Below are positions 1 to 9,242 of a stretch of DNA of 64,000 nt, one piece after another (position 1 is the first letter of the stretch; the number at the start of each line of letters is the position of its first letter). Made by a program: the position numbers and the translations under genes. The stretch is from Gluconacetobacter asukensis (GTDB lineage: Bacteria; Pseudomonadota; Alphaproteobacteria; Acetobacterales; Acetobacteraceae), in contig NZ_JABEQE010000015.1 of assembly GCF_014174375.1 (NCBI RefSeq), positions 17,086-81,085 on the forward strand, read 5' to 3'. Under the pieces are notes generated by a model that saw nothing but the letters and a program-made list of their open reading frames with translations, ran no database searches and was not told the origin of the DNA.

Positions 1-201
1 GCGTGTGCCCCGGCGTCCGCGTTCGAAGAGTGTGCAGCCCAGCAGGGCCTCGACCTTGCGGATCTGCTCGCTCAGGCCCGGCTGACTGACACCGCAGATC
101 TGCGCGGCCCGGCCGAAATGGCCGGTGCGGCTGACTGCCAGGGCATAATCCAGATCGCGTAGTGTGAGGCCGGCGAGGGAGCGGGGAGAAGGGAGTGTCA
201 T
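1..201 (-). CDS. oxyR: LysR-family regulator, OxyR-type (partial, N-terminus only)
   Basis: This is the first 67 codons of a LysR-type regulator that runs off the left edge. The translation begins [20 protein letters not shown] and continues into a winged helix-turn-helix: an F-G-R-A-A segment, then [14 protein letters not shown], then L-F-E-R. Members of the OxyR group sense hydrogen peroxide through a cysteine pair in the C-terminal domain, which is outside the window, so the assignment to OxyR rests on the helix-turn-helix and on context. The gene is divergent from a catalase, and the gap between them holds an OxyR-like box. The ATG at 199-201 is the natural start; no other start lies between it and the box. 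A different LysR subgroup remains possible. Confidence 0.8.
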   Translation of the reverse strand, partial: MTLPSPRSLAGLTLRDLDYALAVSRTGHFGRAAQICGVSQPGLSEQIRKVEALLGCTLFERGRRGTR

Positions 202-205
202 ATCG

Positions 206-242
206 ATAGGTATAACCTATAGATATGATAAAAAGAATCGAT
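206..242. promoter_or_regulatory. OxyR-like operator between oxyR and katA
   Basis: The spacing is ATAG (206-209), N7, CTAT (217-220), N7, ATAA (228-231), N7, CGAT (239-242). The tetrameric OxyR consensus is ATAG-N7-CTAT-N7-ATAG-N7-CTAT, so the first two quarter-sites are exact and the last two differ at one base each. It lies about 60 bases before the catalase start and adjoins the oxyR start codon, where autorepression and peroxide activation of the catalase would be expected. Confidence 0.75.
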
Positions 243-304
243 TTTATCTATCTATAGGAGGTTGGTACGCACGGTCCTGCATCATTTCCGGAGAGGGAAA
301 CGCC

Positions 305-1759
305 ATGTCCAACCAGATTGCCCGTCCCGTCCTGACGACCAGTGCGGGTGCGCCTGTGCCTGACAATCAGAACAGCAAGAGTGCTGGCCGTCGCGGGCCG
401 CTGCTGCTGGAGAACTACCAGTTGCTGGAAAAGCTGGCTCATCAGAATCGCGAGCGCATCCCCGAGCGGGTTGTCCATGCGAAAGGTTCGGGAGCTTACG
501 GCACTTTTACCGTCACGGGGGATGTCGCGCGCTATACGCGCGCCGCGATTTTTGGTGAAATCGGCAGGACGACGGAGATCCTGGCCCGTTTTTCGACCGT
601 CGCGGGTGAGCGGGGAGCGGCGGATGCCGAGCGGGACGTGCGGGGCTTCGCGCTGAAATTCTATACCGGTGAAGGTAACTGGGACCTTGTGGGCAACAAC
701 ACGCCGGTCTTCTTCATTCGCGATCCGATGAAATTTCCCGATTTCATTCACACGCAGAAGCGTCACCCGCGTACCAACATGCGTTCGGCGACCGCCATGT
801 GGGATTTCTGGTCATTGAGTCCGGAGAGTCTGCATCAGGTTGCGATCCTGTTTTCGGATCGCGGATTGCCGTGTGGGTTCCGCTTCATGGATGGGTTCGG
901 CAGCCATACCTATTCGTTCTGGAATGATGATGGCGAGCGGTTCTGGGTGAAGTTCCATTTCAAGACCCATCAGGGCCATCGCCACTGGACTAACGAGGAG
1001 GCCGCGCACATCGTCGGGCAGGACAGGGAGAGTTCGCAACGCGACCTGTATGATGCCATCGAGGCCGGTGATTTCCCGCGCTGGACGCTGTCGGTGCAGA
1101 TCATGCCGGAGGCGGATGCCGCGCTGCAATCCTTCGACCCGTTCGACCTGACAAAGGTATGGCCGCACGGGGCCTTCCCGCTGATCGAAGTGGGCGTGCT
1201 GGAACTGAACCGCAACCCGGCGCATTATTTCGCGGAAATCGAGCAGGCGTCGTTCTCGCCGTCGAATATCGTGCCCGGAATCGGCTATTCGCCCGACAAG
1301 GTCTTGCAGGCGAGGCTGTTCGCCTATGCTGACGCCCATCGCTATCGCGTCGGCACCCATTATGAGAGCCTGCCGGTCAACCAGCCGAAATGTCCGGTTC
1401 GCACTTATCATGCCGACGGGGCCATGCGCTTCGACGCGCCGCGAGGCACGGATGCCTATTACGAGCCGAACTCCTTCGGCGGCCCGGTGGAAGACCCGCG
1501 AGCGAAGGAGCCGCCGCTGAGGCTGGAGGGGGAGGCGGGATATTACGACCATCGCGTGGACAATGATGATTACAGCCAGCCGGCCGCCCTGTTCCGTCTG
1601 TTCGATGAGGGGCAGAGGCAGCGCTTCTTCGGGAATATCGCGGCGGCCATGCAGGGTGTTCCGGACGAAATCGTCGAACGCCAGTTGGCGCATTTCGCCA
1701 AGGCCGATCCGGCGTGGGCGGAGGGAGTGCGCCGGGCGCTGGAGCGCGCTGCCGGATAG
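305..1759 (+). CDS. katA: Monofunctional heme catalase
   Basis: A 484-residue catalase that disproportionates hydrogen peroxide in the cytoplasm. The distal histidine is H58 in the RVVHAKG motif, the distal asparagine is N131 in VGNNTPVFF, and the proximal heme tyrosine is Y341 in [12 protein letters not shown]. The length fits the small-subunit (clade 3) catalases. The reading frame stays open upstream to 164, but the ATG at 305 is preferred because it follows GGAGAGGG and gives the usual short N-terminus, and because the longer form would cover the OxyR-like box. The gene is divergent from the OxyR-type regulator and very probably induced by peroxide through it. The stop is followed at 1771 by a GC-rich hairpin shared with the convergent acetyltransferase gene. 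Confidence 0.96.
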   Translation: MSNQIARPVLTTSAGAPVPDNQNSKSAGRRGPLLLENYQLLEKLAHQNRERIPERVVHAKGSGAYGTFTVTGDVARYTRAAIFGEIGRTTEILARFSTVAGERGAADAERDVRGFALKFYTGEGNWDLVGNNTPVFFIRDPMKFPDFIHTQKRHPRTNMRSATAMWDFWSLSPESLHQVAILFSDRGLPCGFRFMDGFGSHTYSFWNDDGERFWVKFHFKTHQGHRHWTNEEAAHIVGQDRESSQRDLYDAIEAGDFPRWTLSVQIMPEADAALQSFDPFDLTKVWPHGAFPLIEVGVLELNRNPAHYFAEIEQASFSPSNIVPGIGYSPDKVLQARLFAYADAHRYRVGTHYESLPVNQPKCPVRTYHADGAMRFDAPRGTDAYYEPNSFGGPVEDPRAKEPPLRLEGEAGYYDHRVDNDDYSQPAALFRLFDEGQRQRFFGNIAAAMQGVPDEIVERQLAHFAKADPAWAEGVRRALERAAG

Positions 1760-1770
1760 AGAGGGGCTCA

Positions 1771-1796
1771 GGGCCGGGGTGCCCCCCGCCCGGCCC
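1771..1796. terminator. Hairpin between convergent genes
   Basis: GGGCCGGG (1771-1778) pairs with CCCGGCCC (789-796 of the second kilobase, i.e. 1789-1796) across a 10-base loop. It sits between the catalase stop and the acetyltransferase stop. There is no clear T-run, so a bidirectional terminator is plausible but not certain. Confidence 0.4.
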
Positions 1797-1798
1797 GG

Positions 1799-2497
1799 TC
1801 AGGCGGCGGAGAAGGCGGCGGCGGTGACGGTCTGGAAAGGGGTGAAACCCAATGACCTGTAAAGCGCGATCGCACCGGTATTGGTCGCGTAGCAATGCAG
1901 GAAGGGAATGTTTCCCCGGGCCAGAATGCGTGCCGCCACTTCCCGCATCAGGAAGCCGGCATAGCCGCGTCCGCGATGGTCGGGATGGGTGCAGACGCCG
2001 CTGACCTCGACATACGCATCGGGCTGCGTGCGCTCACCGGCCATGGCGACCAGACGGCCCTGGTCCCGGATACCGATGAAATGGCCCAGCGCATGGGTAT
2101 GGGCGCGAAAGGGACCAGGCTGCGTCAGGGTCGCCAGTGCCAGCATCTCCGGCGCGTCGTCGGCGCCCAGTTCTACGATATCAAAGCGGAGAGGGGTGGC
2201 TGTGACCGTATGGGCCACCATCTGCACGCAACCCGCCTGCTTGAGCCTGACCAGACCGGAGATGTGCCGAGGCGGATTTTTTTCCAGCAGCCAGATCTCA
2301 TCTTCCGCCGCCAGCATGGCCAGATCATGGAGTGCCGCCCCCGAAGCGTCGATGGCCGCCGCGAACGGGCCATAGGCGGGGTCGAATCGCACGGCATGGC
2401 CTCTCGTGACGGCGAAATTGTGCTGGCGGCCTGTGAGGGCCTGCCAGACGGGCCGGTCAAGAGGATGGCCATCCGACCGTTTTCCAAACTCGGACAT
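1799..2497 (-). CDS. GNAT-family N-acetyltransferase (FR47-like)
   Basis: A 232-residue acetyltransferase. The C-terminal half carries the acetyl-CoA binding pattern V-C-T-H-P-D-H-R-G-R-G-Y-A (motif A of the GNAT fold, about residues 165-180), then the HCYATNTGAIALYRSLGF segment typical of the FR47-like branch. The N-terminal half (residues 1-120) is poorly conserved in this group and probably shapes the substrate site. The acceptor substrate cannot be told from sequence. The gene is convergent with the catalase and its upstream region is shared with the TonB receptor gene at 2841. No good ribosome site precedes the ATG at 2497, so the start is tentative. Confidence 0.85.
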   Translation of the reverse strand: MSEFGKRSDGHPLDRPVWQALTGRQHNFAVTRGHAVRFDPAYGPFAAAIDASGAALHDLAMLAAEDEIWLLEKNPPRHISGLVRLKQAGCVQMVAHTVTATPLRFDIVELGADDAPEMLALATLTQPGPFRAHTHALGHFIGIRDQGRLVAMAGERTQPDAYVEVSGVCTHPDHRGRGYAGFLMREVAARILARGNIPFLHCYATNTGAIALYRSLGFTPFQTVTAAAFSAA

Positions 2498-2840
2498 CAG
2501 GGTGCTTTCGGACGCGTTGAAACCGGGCTATGCGCCTGCTCCGATTTTTTGACGAAGTCAACAAATCGGCCGAAAGGCCGGAGAGGCCGCGCGCCGGCCG
2601 CCCTGTGGAATGAAGCCGTCAAAATCTTGTTTTGTTTCGTCATTCCTTCTCAATGGTTTTGATTCTCTTTGCAGGGTGATGTTATTGGATGAAAATGTAA
2701 CGACATGGAAATAATTTGGCAGAGAGAAGAAACGATTGTCATGAAATCATAACGAGACCTGATCGGGCGCCAATCATATGAAAGCGGCCATAAGCCCGGA
2801 ACGGCGTCATGGCGACGCACAGCCAGCAGGACGGAGCGAT
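2498..2840. other. Intergenic region before the first TonB receptor
   Basis: 343 bases holding the divergent promoters of the acetyltransferase and the receptor. The right half (2640-2760) is AT-rich. A TTGTCATGAAATCATAAC stretch near 2736-2753 has one half resembling a PhoB box (TGTCAT) but the second half is poor. A GAAAATGTAAC stretch near 2691-2701 recurs as GAAATGTAAC before the second receptor, near 9759-9768. No gene is seen here. Confidence 0.35.
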
Positions 2841-5264
2841 ATGAACAAGAGCGCGGCCCTTTTTGTGACGACCTGTCTTACCGCTGTCATGATCCATCAT
2901 GGGGCAATTGCCGCCACCGCAAGCCACAAGCACAAGGTGCACAAGCCTTCGTCGCAGGCGGCTCCCGTGCGGGCTCAGGCCGCGCCGGAAGCTGTTGTGC
3001 CGGTTGCGGTGGCGCATCCCGCTGTCGTGCCGGCCCCGGCAGCGCATGTCGCGAGCGGGAACGAGGCGATCGTCGTGCTGGGTGCGGGGGCCGCGCGCGA
3101 AACGCAGACCGTGTCGCATCTGGCGATCCAGCAATATGTGCCGGGTACCAGCCCTTTCAAGGCGCTTTCGAAGCTGCCGGGTGTCATGTTCACCTCGTCG
3201 GACCCGCTGGGGTCCTACGAATGGTCGCAGCAGATCATCATCCGCGGGTTCGACCAGAGCCGGCTGGGGTTCACGATGGACGGGGTGCCGCTGGGCAATC
3301 TGGCCTATGGCAACGATAATGGGTTGTCGATCGGCCGGGCGCTCCAGACCGAGAATAACGGGCGCGCGACGTTGACCCAGGGTGCGGGGTCGGTGGGTGT
3401 CGCCGCGTCGAACAATCTGGGTGGTGCGCTGGAGTTTACCTCGATCGACCCGACCAGAAAATTCGGTGTGGATGTGGCGGGAACAGTCGGTTCGGCCGCG
3501 ACGTGGCGCACCTTCATGCGCGTCAACAGCGGCGTGCTGCCGGGCGGCGGGAAGTTCTATGTCTCGTACGATTACCAGGACGCCAACAAGTGGAAGGGCG
3601 ATGGCATCCAGCGCCAGCAGCAGGCCAATGCCAAATTCGTCCAGCCGCTGGGCGAGCATGTGAAACTGACCCTGTTCGGGGACTGGTCGCTGCGGCAGGA
3701 AAACGACTATCAGGATCTGTCGCTGGCGACGATCGCGAAATATGGATACCGGGTCGACAATATTACGGGCAATTACAATCTGGCCAAGCAGGTCGGCTAT
3801 GCCTACCAGAACGGTACGCCCTATCCGGTCGGAATCGGCAACACCAACTACGGCAGCTATCCGGACTTCGTCTATTACAACGCGGCCGGTCTGCGTCAGG
3901 ACGCGATGGGCTATGGACGGCTGGATTTCGACCTGACCGATCGCCTCAAGGGATTCGCGACGGTTTACGGCCATACCAATAGCGGCGAGGGCGTGTGGGC
4001 CACGCCATACCAGGCGACGCCGGCGGCTCTGGGCGGCGCGCCGCTTTCGGTCCGGACGACCGAGTACGACATCCATCGCGAAGGCTTCCTCGGCGGTCTG
4101 ACCTATCAGGCGGGTCACCACACGATCGAAGGCGGGTTCTGGTTCGAGAACAACGATTTCGAACAGGCGCGGCGCTTCTATCCGCTGGGTCTGGACGGTA
4201 CGCCGAGCAGCACCTACTGGTACAAGAACAACTGGTTTGCCACCCAGTGGCAGGGTGCGTTCAATACCAAGACCTATCAGGTTCATCTGCAGGATACGTG
4301 GCAGATCACTCCGGCCCTGAAGCTGAATTATGGCTTCCGGTCGCTGATTGCGGACAATAATGCGCGTCAGATCGGCAGCAATATCCTGGGTGTGAAGGGG
4401 CCTGACGGCTATCCGTCGGGTTCGATCGAGGCGAGCAACGGCTTCCTGCCGCAGGTGGGGGCCAATTACCGCGTCAATGCGCATAATGAAGTGTTTGCCG
4501 ATTTCGCGCGCAACATGGCGGCGTTCGACAATTCGAACACCGGGGCGACCAGCCCGTTCGCCACGACGATTGCGGGCTATGAAGCGATCAGGAACAAGCT
4601 CAAGCCGGAAATGTCCTATTCCGAGGAGATCGGCTACCGCTATCACGACCATAATATCCAGGCATCGATCACCGGCTACTATGTCGAGTTCGAGAACCGG
4701 CTGCTGACCATCACGCAGGGAACGGGCGTGCAGGGCAATGCGTCGGCGCTGGCCAATGTCGGCGGCGTTACGGCGCGCGGCGTCGATCTGGCTTTCAACT
4801 ACCAGTTCGCCCCCAACTGGTCGATCTATGCGTCGTATGCCTTCAACGACTCGAAATATGACGACAACGTCAATAGTGGCGGCACCATCTATGCCACCCG
4901 GGGCAAGGATGTGGTGGGCATGCCGCGCAACCTGGCGAATGTGCAGATCGGCTACGATGACGGGTCGATCTGGGGCAATATCAACATGCAGTTCCAGGAC
5001 AAGCGGTCTTATACCTACCTGAATGATGCATGGGTGCCGGCGAACGACGTGTTCAATCTGAATGTGGGCTATCGCTTCCATAGCAGCAACTGGTTGCTGC
5101 GTGGGGTGGATGCCCAGGTAAACGTGAGCAACCTGTTCGACAAGCGCTACGTGGCGTCGGTCGGCACCAACGGGTTCGTGTTCTCGGACCCGACGCACAC
5201 CTTCGCCACGCTGCAGGCAGGGGCACCGCGCATGGTGTTTTTCACCCTGCGCAAGCATTTCTGA
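2841..5264 (+). CDS. TonB-dependent outer-membrane receptor
   Basis: An 807-residue TonB-dependent receptor of the outer membrane. A signal peptide (MNKSAALFVTTCLTAVMIHH, cleavage near AIA-A) is followed by a His/Lys- and Ala/Pro-rich stretch, a plug domain (about residues 75-230, with the IIIRGFDQ and N-N-L-G-G elements) and a 22-strand-type barrel ending in F at the C-terminus (TLRKHF). The ATG at 2841 is chosen because GGAGCG precedes it and a signal peptide follows directly; an in-frame ATG lies at 2778. The paralogue at 9827 shares the same plug pattern. The stop lies 8 bases before a secreted phospholipase C gene, so the two are probably one operon and the receptor may import a product of lipid or phosphoester cleavage. 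The ligand is not known. Confidence 0.92.
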   Translation: MNKSAALFVTTCLTAVMIHHGAIAATASHKHKVHKPSSQAAPVRAQAAPEAVVPVAVAHPAVVPAPAAHVASGNEAIVVLGAGAARETQTVSHLAIQQYVPGTSPFKALSKLPGVMFTSSDPLGSYEWSQQIIIRGFDQSRLGFTMDGVPLGNLAYGNDNGLSIGRALQTENNGRATLTQGAGSVGVAASNNLGGALEFTSIDPTRKFGVDVAGTVGSAATWRTFMRVNSGVLPGGGKFYVSYDYQDANKWKGDGIQRQQQANAKFVQPLGEHVKLTLFGDWSLRQENDYQDLSLATIAKYGYRVDNITGNYNLAKQVGYAYQNGTPYPVGIGNTNYGSYPDFVYYNAAGLRQDAMGYGRLDFDLTDRLKGFATVYGHTNSGEGVWATPYQATPAALGGAPLSVRTTEYDIHREGFLGGLTYQAGHHTIEGGFWFENNDFEQARRFYPLGLDGTPSSTYWYKNNWFATQWQGAFNTKTYQVHLQDTWQITPALKLNYGFRSLIADNNARQIGSNILGVKGPDGYPSGSIEASNGFLPQVGANYRVNAHNEVFADFARNMAAFDNSNTGATSPFATTIAGYEAIRNKLKPEMSYSEEIGYRYHDHNIQASITGYYVEFENRLLTITQGTGVQGNASALANVGGVTARGVDLAFNYQFAPNWSIYASYAFNDSKYDDNVNSGGTIYATRGKDVVGMPRNLANVQIGYDDGSIWGNINMQFQDKRSYTYLNDAWVPANDVFNLNVGYRFHSSNWLLRGVDAQVNVSNLFDKRYVASVGTNGFVFSDPTHTFATLQAGAPRMVFFTLRKHF

Positions 5265-5272
5265 CCGGCCCG

Positions 5273-7294
5273 ATGCGTAATGCCCCCGGACGCCGGCGCT
5301 TCCTGCAATGGAGCGCCGGGCTGGCGGCCGGGGGTGTGTTGCCCGACAATCTGCGCCGGGCCCTGGCCATTCCCCCGCATCGTGTGACCGGCACGATCGC
5401 GGATGTGGCGCATGTGGTGATCCTGATGCAGGAGAACCGGTCGTTCGATCATTATTTCGGCTGTCTGAACGGCGTGCGCGGCTATGGCGACCCCAGGGCC
5501 GAACGCCTGCCGGACGGGAGTTCCGTCTTTGCCCAGCCGGACGGCATGGGCGGGCGGGTGCTGCCGTTTCGCCTCGATACCGCCCATACTTCCAGCGCCT
5601 GTCTGGCCAGCCTCGATCATAGCTGGAAGGGAACGCAGGCGGCATGGGATGACTGGAATAACTGGGTGCCGCGCAAGACGGCCATGACGATGGGCCATTT
5701 CACCCGAGCGGAGATCCCTTATTATTACGCGCTGGCCGACGCGTTTACGATCTGCGACGCCTATCATGCCTCGATCTTCGGGCCCACCAATCCGAACCGG
5801 CTTTATTTCTTCACGGGCACCAATGGCCTGGCGGTGGGCAATCTGGGTCGGCAGGCCATCGAGAATGTCGATGACGGCAACTGGACCGCCGACATGGCGC
5901 ATGACCGTGCATCGTTCGCGCCATTCCGTTGGATGACCTATCCCGAACGGTTGCAGGCTGCCGGGGTCTCGTGGCGGGTCTATCAAGAATATGATAATTT
6001 CGGTGACAATCCGCTGGCATCATTCGCCGCATTCCGGAAACTGGAGCGGCGGTCATGGCGATATCAGCGCGCGCGGCGCGTTGTTCCGGGGTCCAGCCGC
6101 GCGAACATGAAGAATTCGGACGGCCGGTATCTGGTCGAGGCGTTCGAGCGGGATGTGGCGAGCGGCCGCTTGCCGCAAGTATCGTGGATCGTGCCGCCCA
6201 CCGCCCTGTCGGAGCATCCCGACGCGCCGCCGGGTTATGGCGAATTCCTGATCTCGCGCCTGATGGACGTTTTCGTGCGGTATCCCGATATCTGGGCGAA
6301 GACGGTCTTCATCCTGAACTACGACGAAAATGACGGGTTCTTCGACCATGTGCCGCCCCCGGTTCCCGCCCTGGAGGCGGCTCAGGGGGGCGGCACCGTT
6401 CCGGTGACGGGCGAGGTGTATGAGGGTGTGCCGGTCGGGCTCGGCCCACGGGTGCCGGCCCTTCTGATATCGCCCTGGAGCACGGGCGGCTGGGTCAACT
6501 CGCAGATTTTCGATCATACCTCGGTTCTGCGCTTTCTTGAGGCGCGGTTCGGCGTGGAGGTGCCGAACATCACCCCGTGGCGCCGCACGATCTGCGGGGA
6601 CCTGACCTCGGCCTTCGACTTCACGCGCAAGGATGCACTGTGGCCGGCGGCCCTGCCGGATACCTCAGGCTATTTGGTTCGGACGCGTGCCTCGTGCCGT
6701 CTGCCGCCGCCGGTGATCCCCGACCGGCAGTCTCTTCCCCGTCAGGAAGACGGGCAACGGCCGGCCAGGCCCCTTCCTTATGACCTGCATGCCGATCTGG
6801 ACGCGGGGGGTACGCTCCGGCTGGGCTGCGCCGGCACGCAGGGGGCCGTGTTTCGGGTGCGCGACGGGCATGGCGTGCGCCATTATACGATTGGGGCCGG
6901 GGGCGGCCATGCCGTCGCGGTCGACGGGGCGGTGACGGTGCAGGGGCCCAACGGCTTCTACCGTGGCTTTACGACCTGTGCCGGCGTTTCGGTGGCCTTG
7001 CGGGCGGGGACCTCCTTGGACGCGGTCGTGCTGCGGTTGGGCCGGGATGCTGGTGCTGCGCGCAGGGTTGTCGTTGTGGATGTCTATGGAGATAGGCGGT
7101 GGGAGGTTACGGTGCCACCGTGGGGATCGGTCGATGTCACGATCGAGATCGGCCGGAGCGACCATTGGTACGACCTGACGGTTGAACTGGACCAGGGAGG
7201 CCGGCGCGTTATCCGGCTTGCCGGTCATCGCGAGACCGGACGGCCCAGCCGCACCGACCCTGCCATCGGCAGCATGGCAGGTCTGCCCGCCTGA
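5273..7294 (+). CDS. Tat-exported phosphocholine-type phospholipase C
   Basis: A 673-residue phosphoesterase-family enzyme. The N-terminus RRRFLQWSAGLAAGG is a twin-arginine signal. The catalytic domain (about residues 40-450) has HVVILMQENRSFDHYFG, SIFGPTNPNR and FILNYDENDGFFDHVPPP, the metal- and phosphate-binding segments of phosphocholine-specific phospholipase C and AcpA-like phosphatases. Two C-terminal beta-rich repeats (about residues 500-655) correspond to the DUF756 domains of that phospholipase family. Such enzymes cleave phosphatidylcholine or sphingomyelin outside the cytoplasm. The gene starts 8 bases after the TonB receptor and is likely co-transcribed with it. The type II system in this window is a possible route over the outer membrane, as it is for homologous phospholipases in Pseudomonas; here that is inference. 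Confidence 0.9.
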   Translation: MRNAPGRRRFLQWSAGLAAGGVLPDNLRRALAIPPHRVTGTIADVAHVVILMQENRSFDHYFGCLNGVRGYGDPRAERLPDGSSVFAQPDGMGGRVLPFRLDTAHTSSACLASLDHSWKGTQAAWDDWNNWVPRKTAMTMGHFTRAEIPYYYALADAFTICDAYHASIFGPTNPNRLYFFTGTNGLAVGNLGRQAIENVDDGNWTADMAHDRASFAPFRWMTYPERLQAAGVSWRVYQEYDNFGDNPLASFAAFRKLERRSWRYQRARRVVPGSSRANMKNSDGRYLVEAFERDVASGRLPQVSWIVPPTALSEHPDAPPGYGEFLISRLMDVFVRYPDIWAKTVFILNYDENDGFFDHVPPPVPALEAAQGGGTVPVTGEVYEGVPVGLGPRVPALLISPWSTGGWVNSQIFDHTSVLRFLEARFGVEVPNITPWRRTICGDLTSAFDFTRKDALWPAALPDTSGYLVRTRASCRLPPPVIPDRQSLPRQEDGQRPARPLPYDLHADLDAGGTLRLGCAGTQGAVFRVRDGHGVRHYTIGAGGGHAVAVDGAVTVQGPNGFYRGFTTCAGVSVALRAGTSLDAVVLRLGRDAGAARRVVVVDVYGDRRWEVTVPPWGSVDVTIEIGRSDHWYDLTVELDQGGRRVIRLAGHRETGRPSRTDPAIGSMAGLPA

Positions 7295-7640
7295 CAGCCG
7301 GATTGCCAACGCGCCCTGATGACGATTCTGTGTGCGTTGGTGGGCGCCGATACGCAAAAATACATGCCTTACGTGATCTTTGCGGGTCTTTTTTGCGTAT
7401 CGGACCATATTTCCAGTCAGCCCGTCAGTGTCCGGCCGGATTATCTGCCGTCTGGACTGGTATTGAAAATTTATATAACAAAAGGAATGACGTGATGTTT
7501 ATGGATTGGGGGCGTTCGTGTCTCGGTGGAGGGTAATGAAGAATCGCCCAATGTTCTTCTGAAAGATGTGGAGCCTGCCTCGCATCCGGCGGGTGAGGGG
7601 GGACGGCGCGCGCTTTATATTTTGATTTTGGTACAAAAGA
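7295..7640. other. Intergenic region with a long inverted repeat
   Basis: 346 bases without a convincing gene. CCGATACGCAAAAA (7347-7360) is repeated in inverted form as TTTTTGCGTATCGG (7390-7403), a perfect 14-bp stem around a 29-base loop, about 50 bases after the phospholipase stop. It may be a terminator or mRNA 3'-end structure. The part from 7450 to 7640 is AT-rich and presumably holds the promoter of the diguanylate cyclase. Confidence 0.5.
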
Positions 7641-9242
7641 GTGCCAGCCTCTTCGGCCGTACGGGGGGCGATTGATAGGCTGCATGCAGTCCGTGTTGAA
7701 TGGCATTTATTTCTCGCGGTTATCAGGGTACTGGTTGTACTGGATGCGCTGCGCGAGGGGGCAGGGTTGGGCTGGAGACCTTATCGTTCAGCAGAAACCA
7801 GACGAGGCATTGGAACGGCCGCGATGCTTGTTGCGGTCTTTGGTGCGAGTTGCCTGATTTCTCGTTTCTTCTTTACGGACGAATTCGGCTATTCCTCCTT
7901 CTGGCCACCAAACGCTGCGATGCTGGTCGCGCTGCTGACCTTGCGGCCCCGCCTGGCGATGGGGGTTCTGGCCGCCTGTCTGGCCGTCAATTTCGGGATC
8001 AACAGATTCGCCGGTGCGCTGTCGCCGCCCGAGAGCCTTCTGGCGTGCAGTCTGAATGTCATACAGGTATTGCTGGCTGCTCCCATGACGCGCCGCTTCT
8101 GCGGGGCGAAGATCGATCTGACGCGCCCGCGCCGTTTCGCGGCGTTTACCGTCATCGCGCTGCTGTCGGCCGCTACCGAGGCGGCGATCGGCGTCGCGAT
8201 CGAATACTTGTTTCTGGGAGACGCCGCGCCGCCTATTGGCGAATGGATGCAATGGGTTCTCTGCGACGCGCTGGGGTTGCTGCTGGCCACGCCCGCTGTG
8301 TTGAATCTACTTCGCTACTCGCGTCCGGGGCAGATCATCCGGCGGGTCGAGAAAGAGAACGTGGCCTTGCTCCTGTCCTGTGTCGTGCTGACGATCCTCA
8401 GCTTCGCCTGGACGCGCTCACCATTGTTCCTGTTCCTCTACCCGGCCCTCGCGATGCTGGCCTTTCATGCCAGGCCCGCATGGAGCCTGACGGCCGTCTT
8501 CTTCGTCTCTGCCTTTGCCTCGGCGCTGACGGCGCGTGGATTGGGGCCGATCGCCCGATTATCGCCGGACGGCACGCTGATGCGCGAAGGCATGATGCAG
8601 CCTTACCTGTTCTCGCTTCTGCTGGTCGTGTTGCCGATCAACAACGCGGTGGGTGAAAAACGGCGCGACACCCGCCGGCTGATGATGATGAAGGCCAATC
8701 TGGAACATGCCGCGACGCATGACATGCTGACCTCGACCATGAATCGCCAGAAATTCGAGGCAGTTCTGAAGTCGGTGGTCGAATGGCTACAGCCGGGAGT
8801 GATTCTCTTCATCGATATCGACGATTTCAAGGGGGTCAATGACAGTTTGGGGCATCAGGCGGGAGATGCATTCCTGAAGGCGTTCAGCGTCCGGCTGCGG
8901 GGACTGGTTACATGGCGCGGCGGTTGTGTCGGCCGTTTTGGCGGCGACGAATTTGCGGCGTTCGTTCCGGGCAGGTTTTCGCCGGAGGAACTCGATGCGC
9001 TATGTGGCATGATTTCCAGCGCGCTACGCGCACCCTATTGCTTTGCGGGAGTCACGCGATCGGTGACGGCCAGCATCGGTGCGGTGATGACCGGTATGGA
9101 TCGCATTACCGCCGATGAACTGATTCACCGGGCTGACACGGCCCTTTATGCGACCAAGGCGGCCGGTCGCGATGGGTATACGCTCTTCAGGGAGCCCGCC
9201 GCCGACGATCTGGTCCCTTTTTCGGCGGGCCGAGCGCTGTAA
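7641..9242 (+). CDS. MASE1-GGDEF diguanylate cyclase
   Basis: A membrane-bound enzyme that makes cyclic di-GMP from GTP. Residues about 55-320 form a multi-helix membrane region with the MASE1 pattern FWPPNAAMLVALLTLRPR. Residues about 350-520 are a GGDEF domain with the active-site GGDEF intact at 434-438 and the FIDIDDFKGVNDSLGHQAGD segment. The RxxD inhibitory site that should precede the active site by five residues is absent. The start is uncertain: the ATG at 7641 gives 533 residues, but a TTG near 7770 preceded by GAGGGGG would start just before the first membrane helix and may be the true one. The signal sensed by MASE1 is unknown. Confidence 0.88.
   Translation: MPASSAVRGAIDRLHAVRVEWHLFLAVIRVLVVLDALREGAGLGWRPYRSAETRRGIGTAAMLVAVFGASCLISRFFFTDEFGYSSFWPPNAAMLVALLTLRPRLAMGVLAACLAVNFGINRFAGALSPPESLLACSLNVIQVLLAAPMTRRFCGAKIDLTRPRRFAAFTVIALLSAATEAAIGVAIEYLFLGDAAPPIGEWMQWVLCDALGLLLATPAVLNLLRYSRPGQIIRRVEKENVALLLSCVVLTILSFAWTRSPLFLFLYPALAMLAFHARPAWSLTAVFFVSAFASALTARGLGPIARLSPDGTLMREGMMQPYLFSLLLVVLPINNAVGEKRRDTRRLMMMKANLEHAATHDMLTSTMNRQKFEAVLKSVVEWLQPGVILFIDIDDFKGVNDSLGHQAGDAFLKAFSVRLRGLVTWRGGCVGRFGGDEFAAFVPGRFSPEELDALCGMISSALRAPYCFAGVTRSVTASIGAVMTGMDRITADELIHRADTALYATKAAGRDGYTLFREPAADDLVPFSAGRAL

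Noticed and set aside
164..304. N-terminal extension of the catalase frame
   Set aside because: It would cover the OxyR-like box and promoter, lacks a ribosome site, and adds residues not found in catalases; the ATG at 305 has GGAGAGGG before it.
2736..2753. PhoB box before the TonB receptor-phospholipase operon
   Set aside because: Only one half (TGTCAT) fits; the second repeat 11 bases on does not match, so it is noted but not called.
2739..5645. Long minus-strand frame opposite the TonB receptor
   Set aside because: It is Arg/His-rich with no recognisable domain and lies antisense to a well-supported receptor gene; it is a product of GC-rich third positions.
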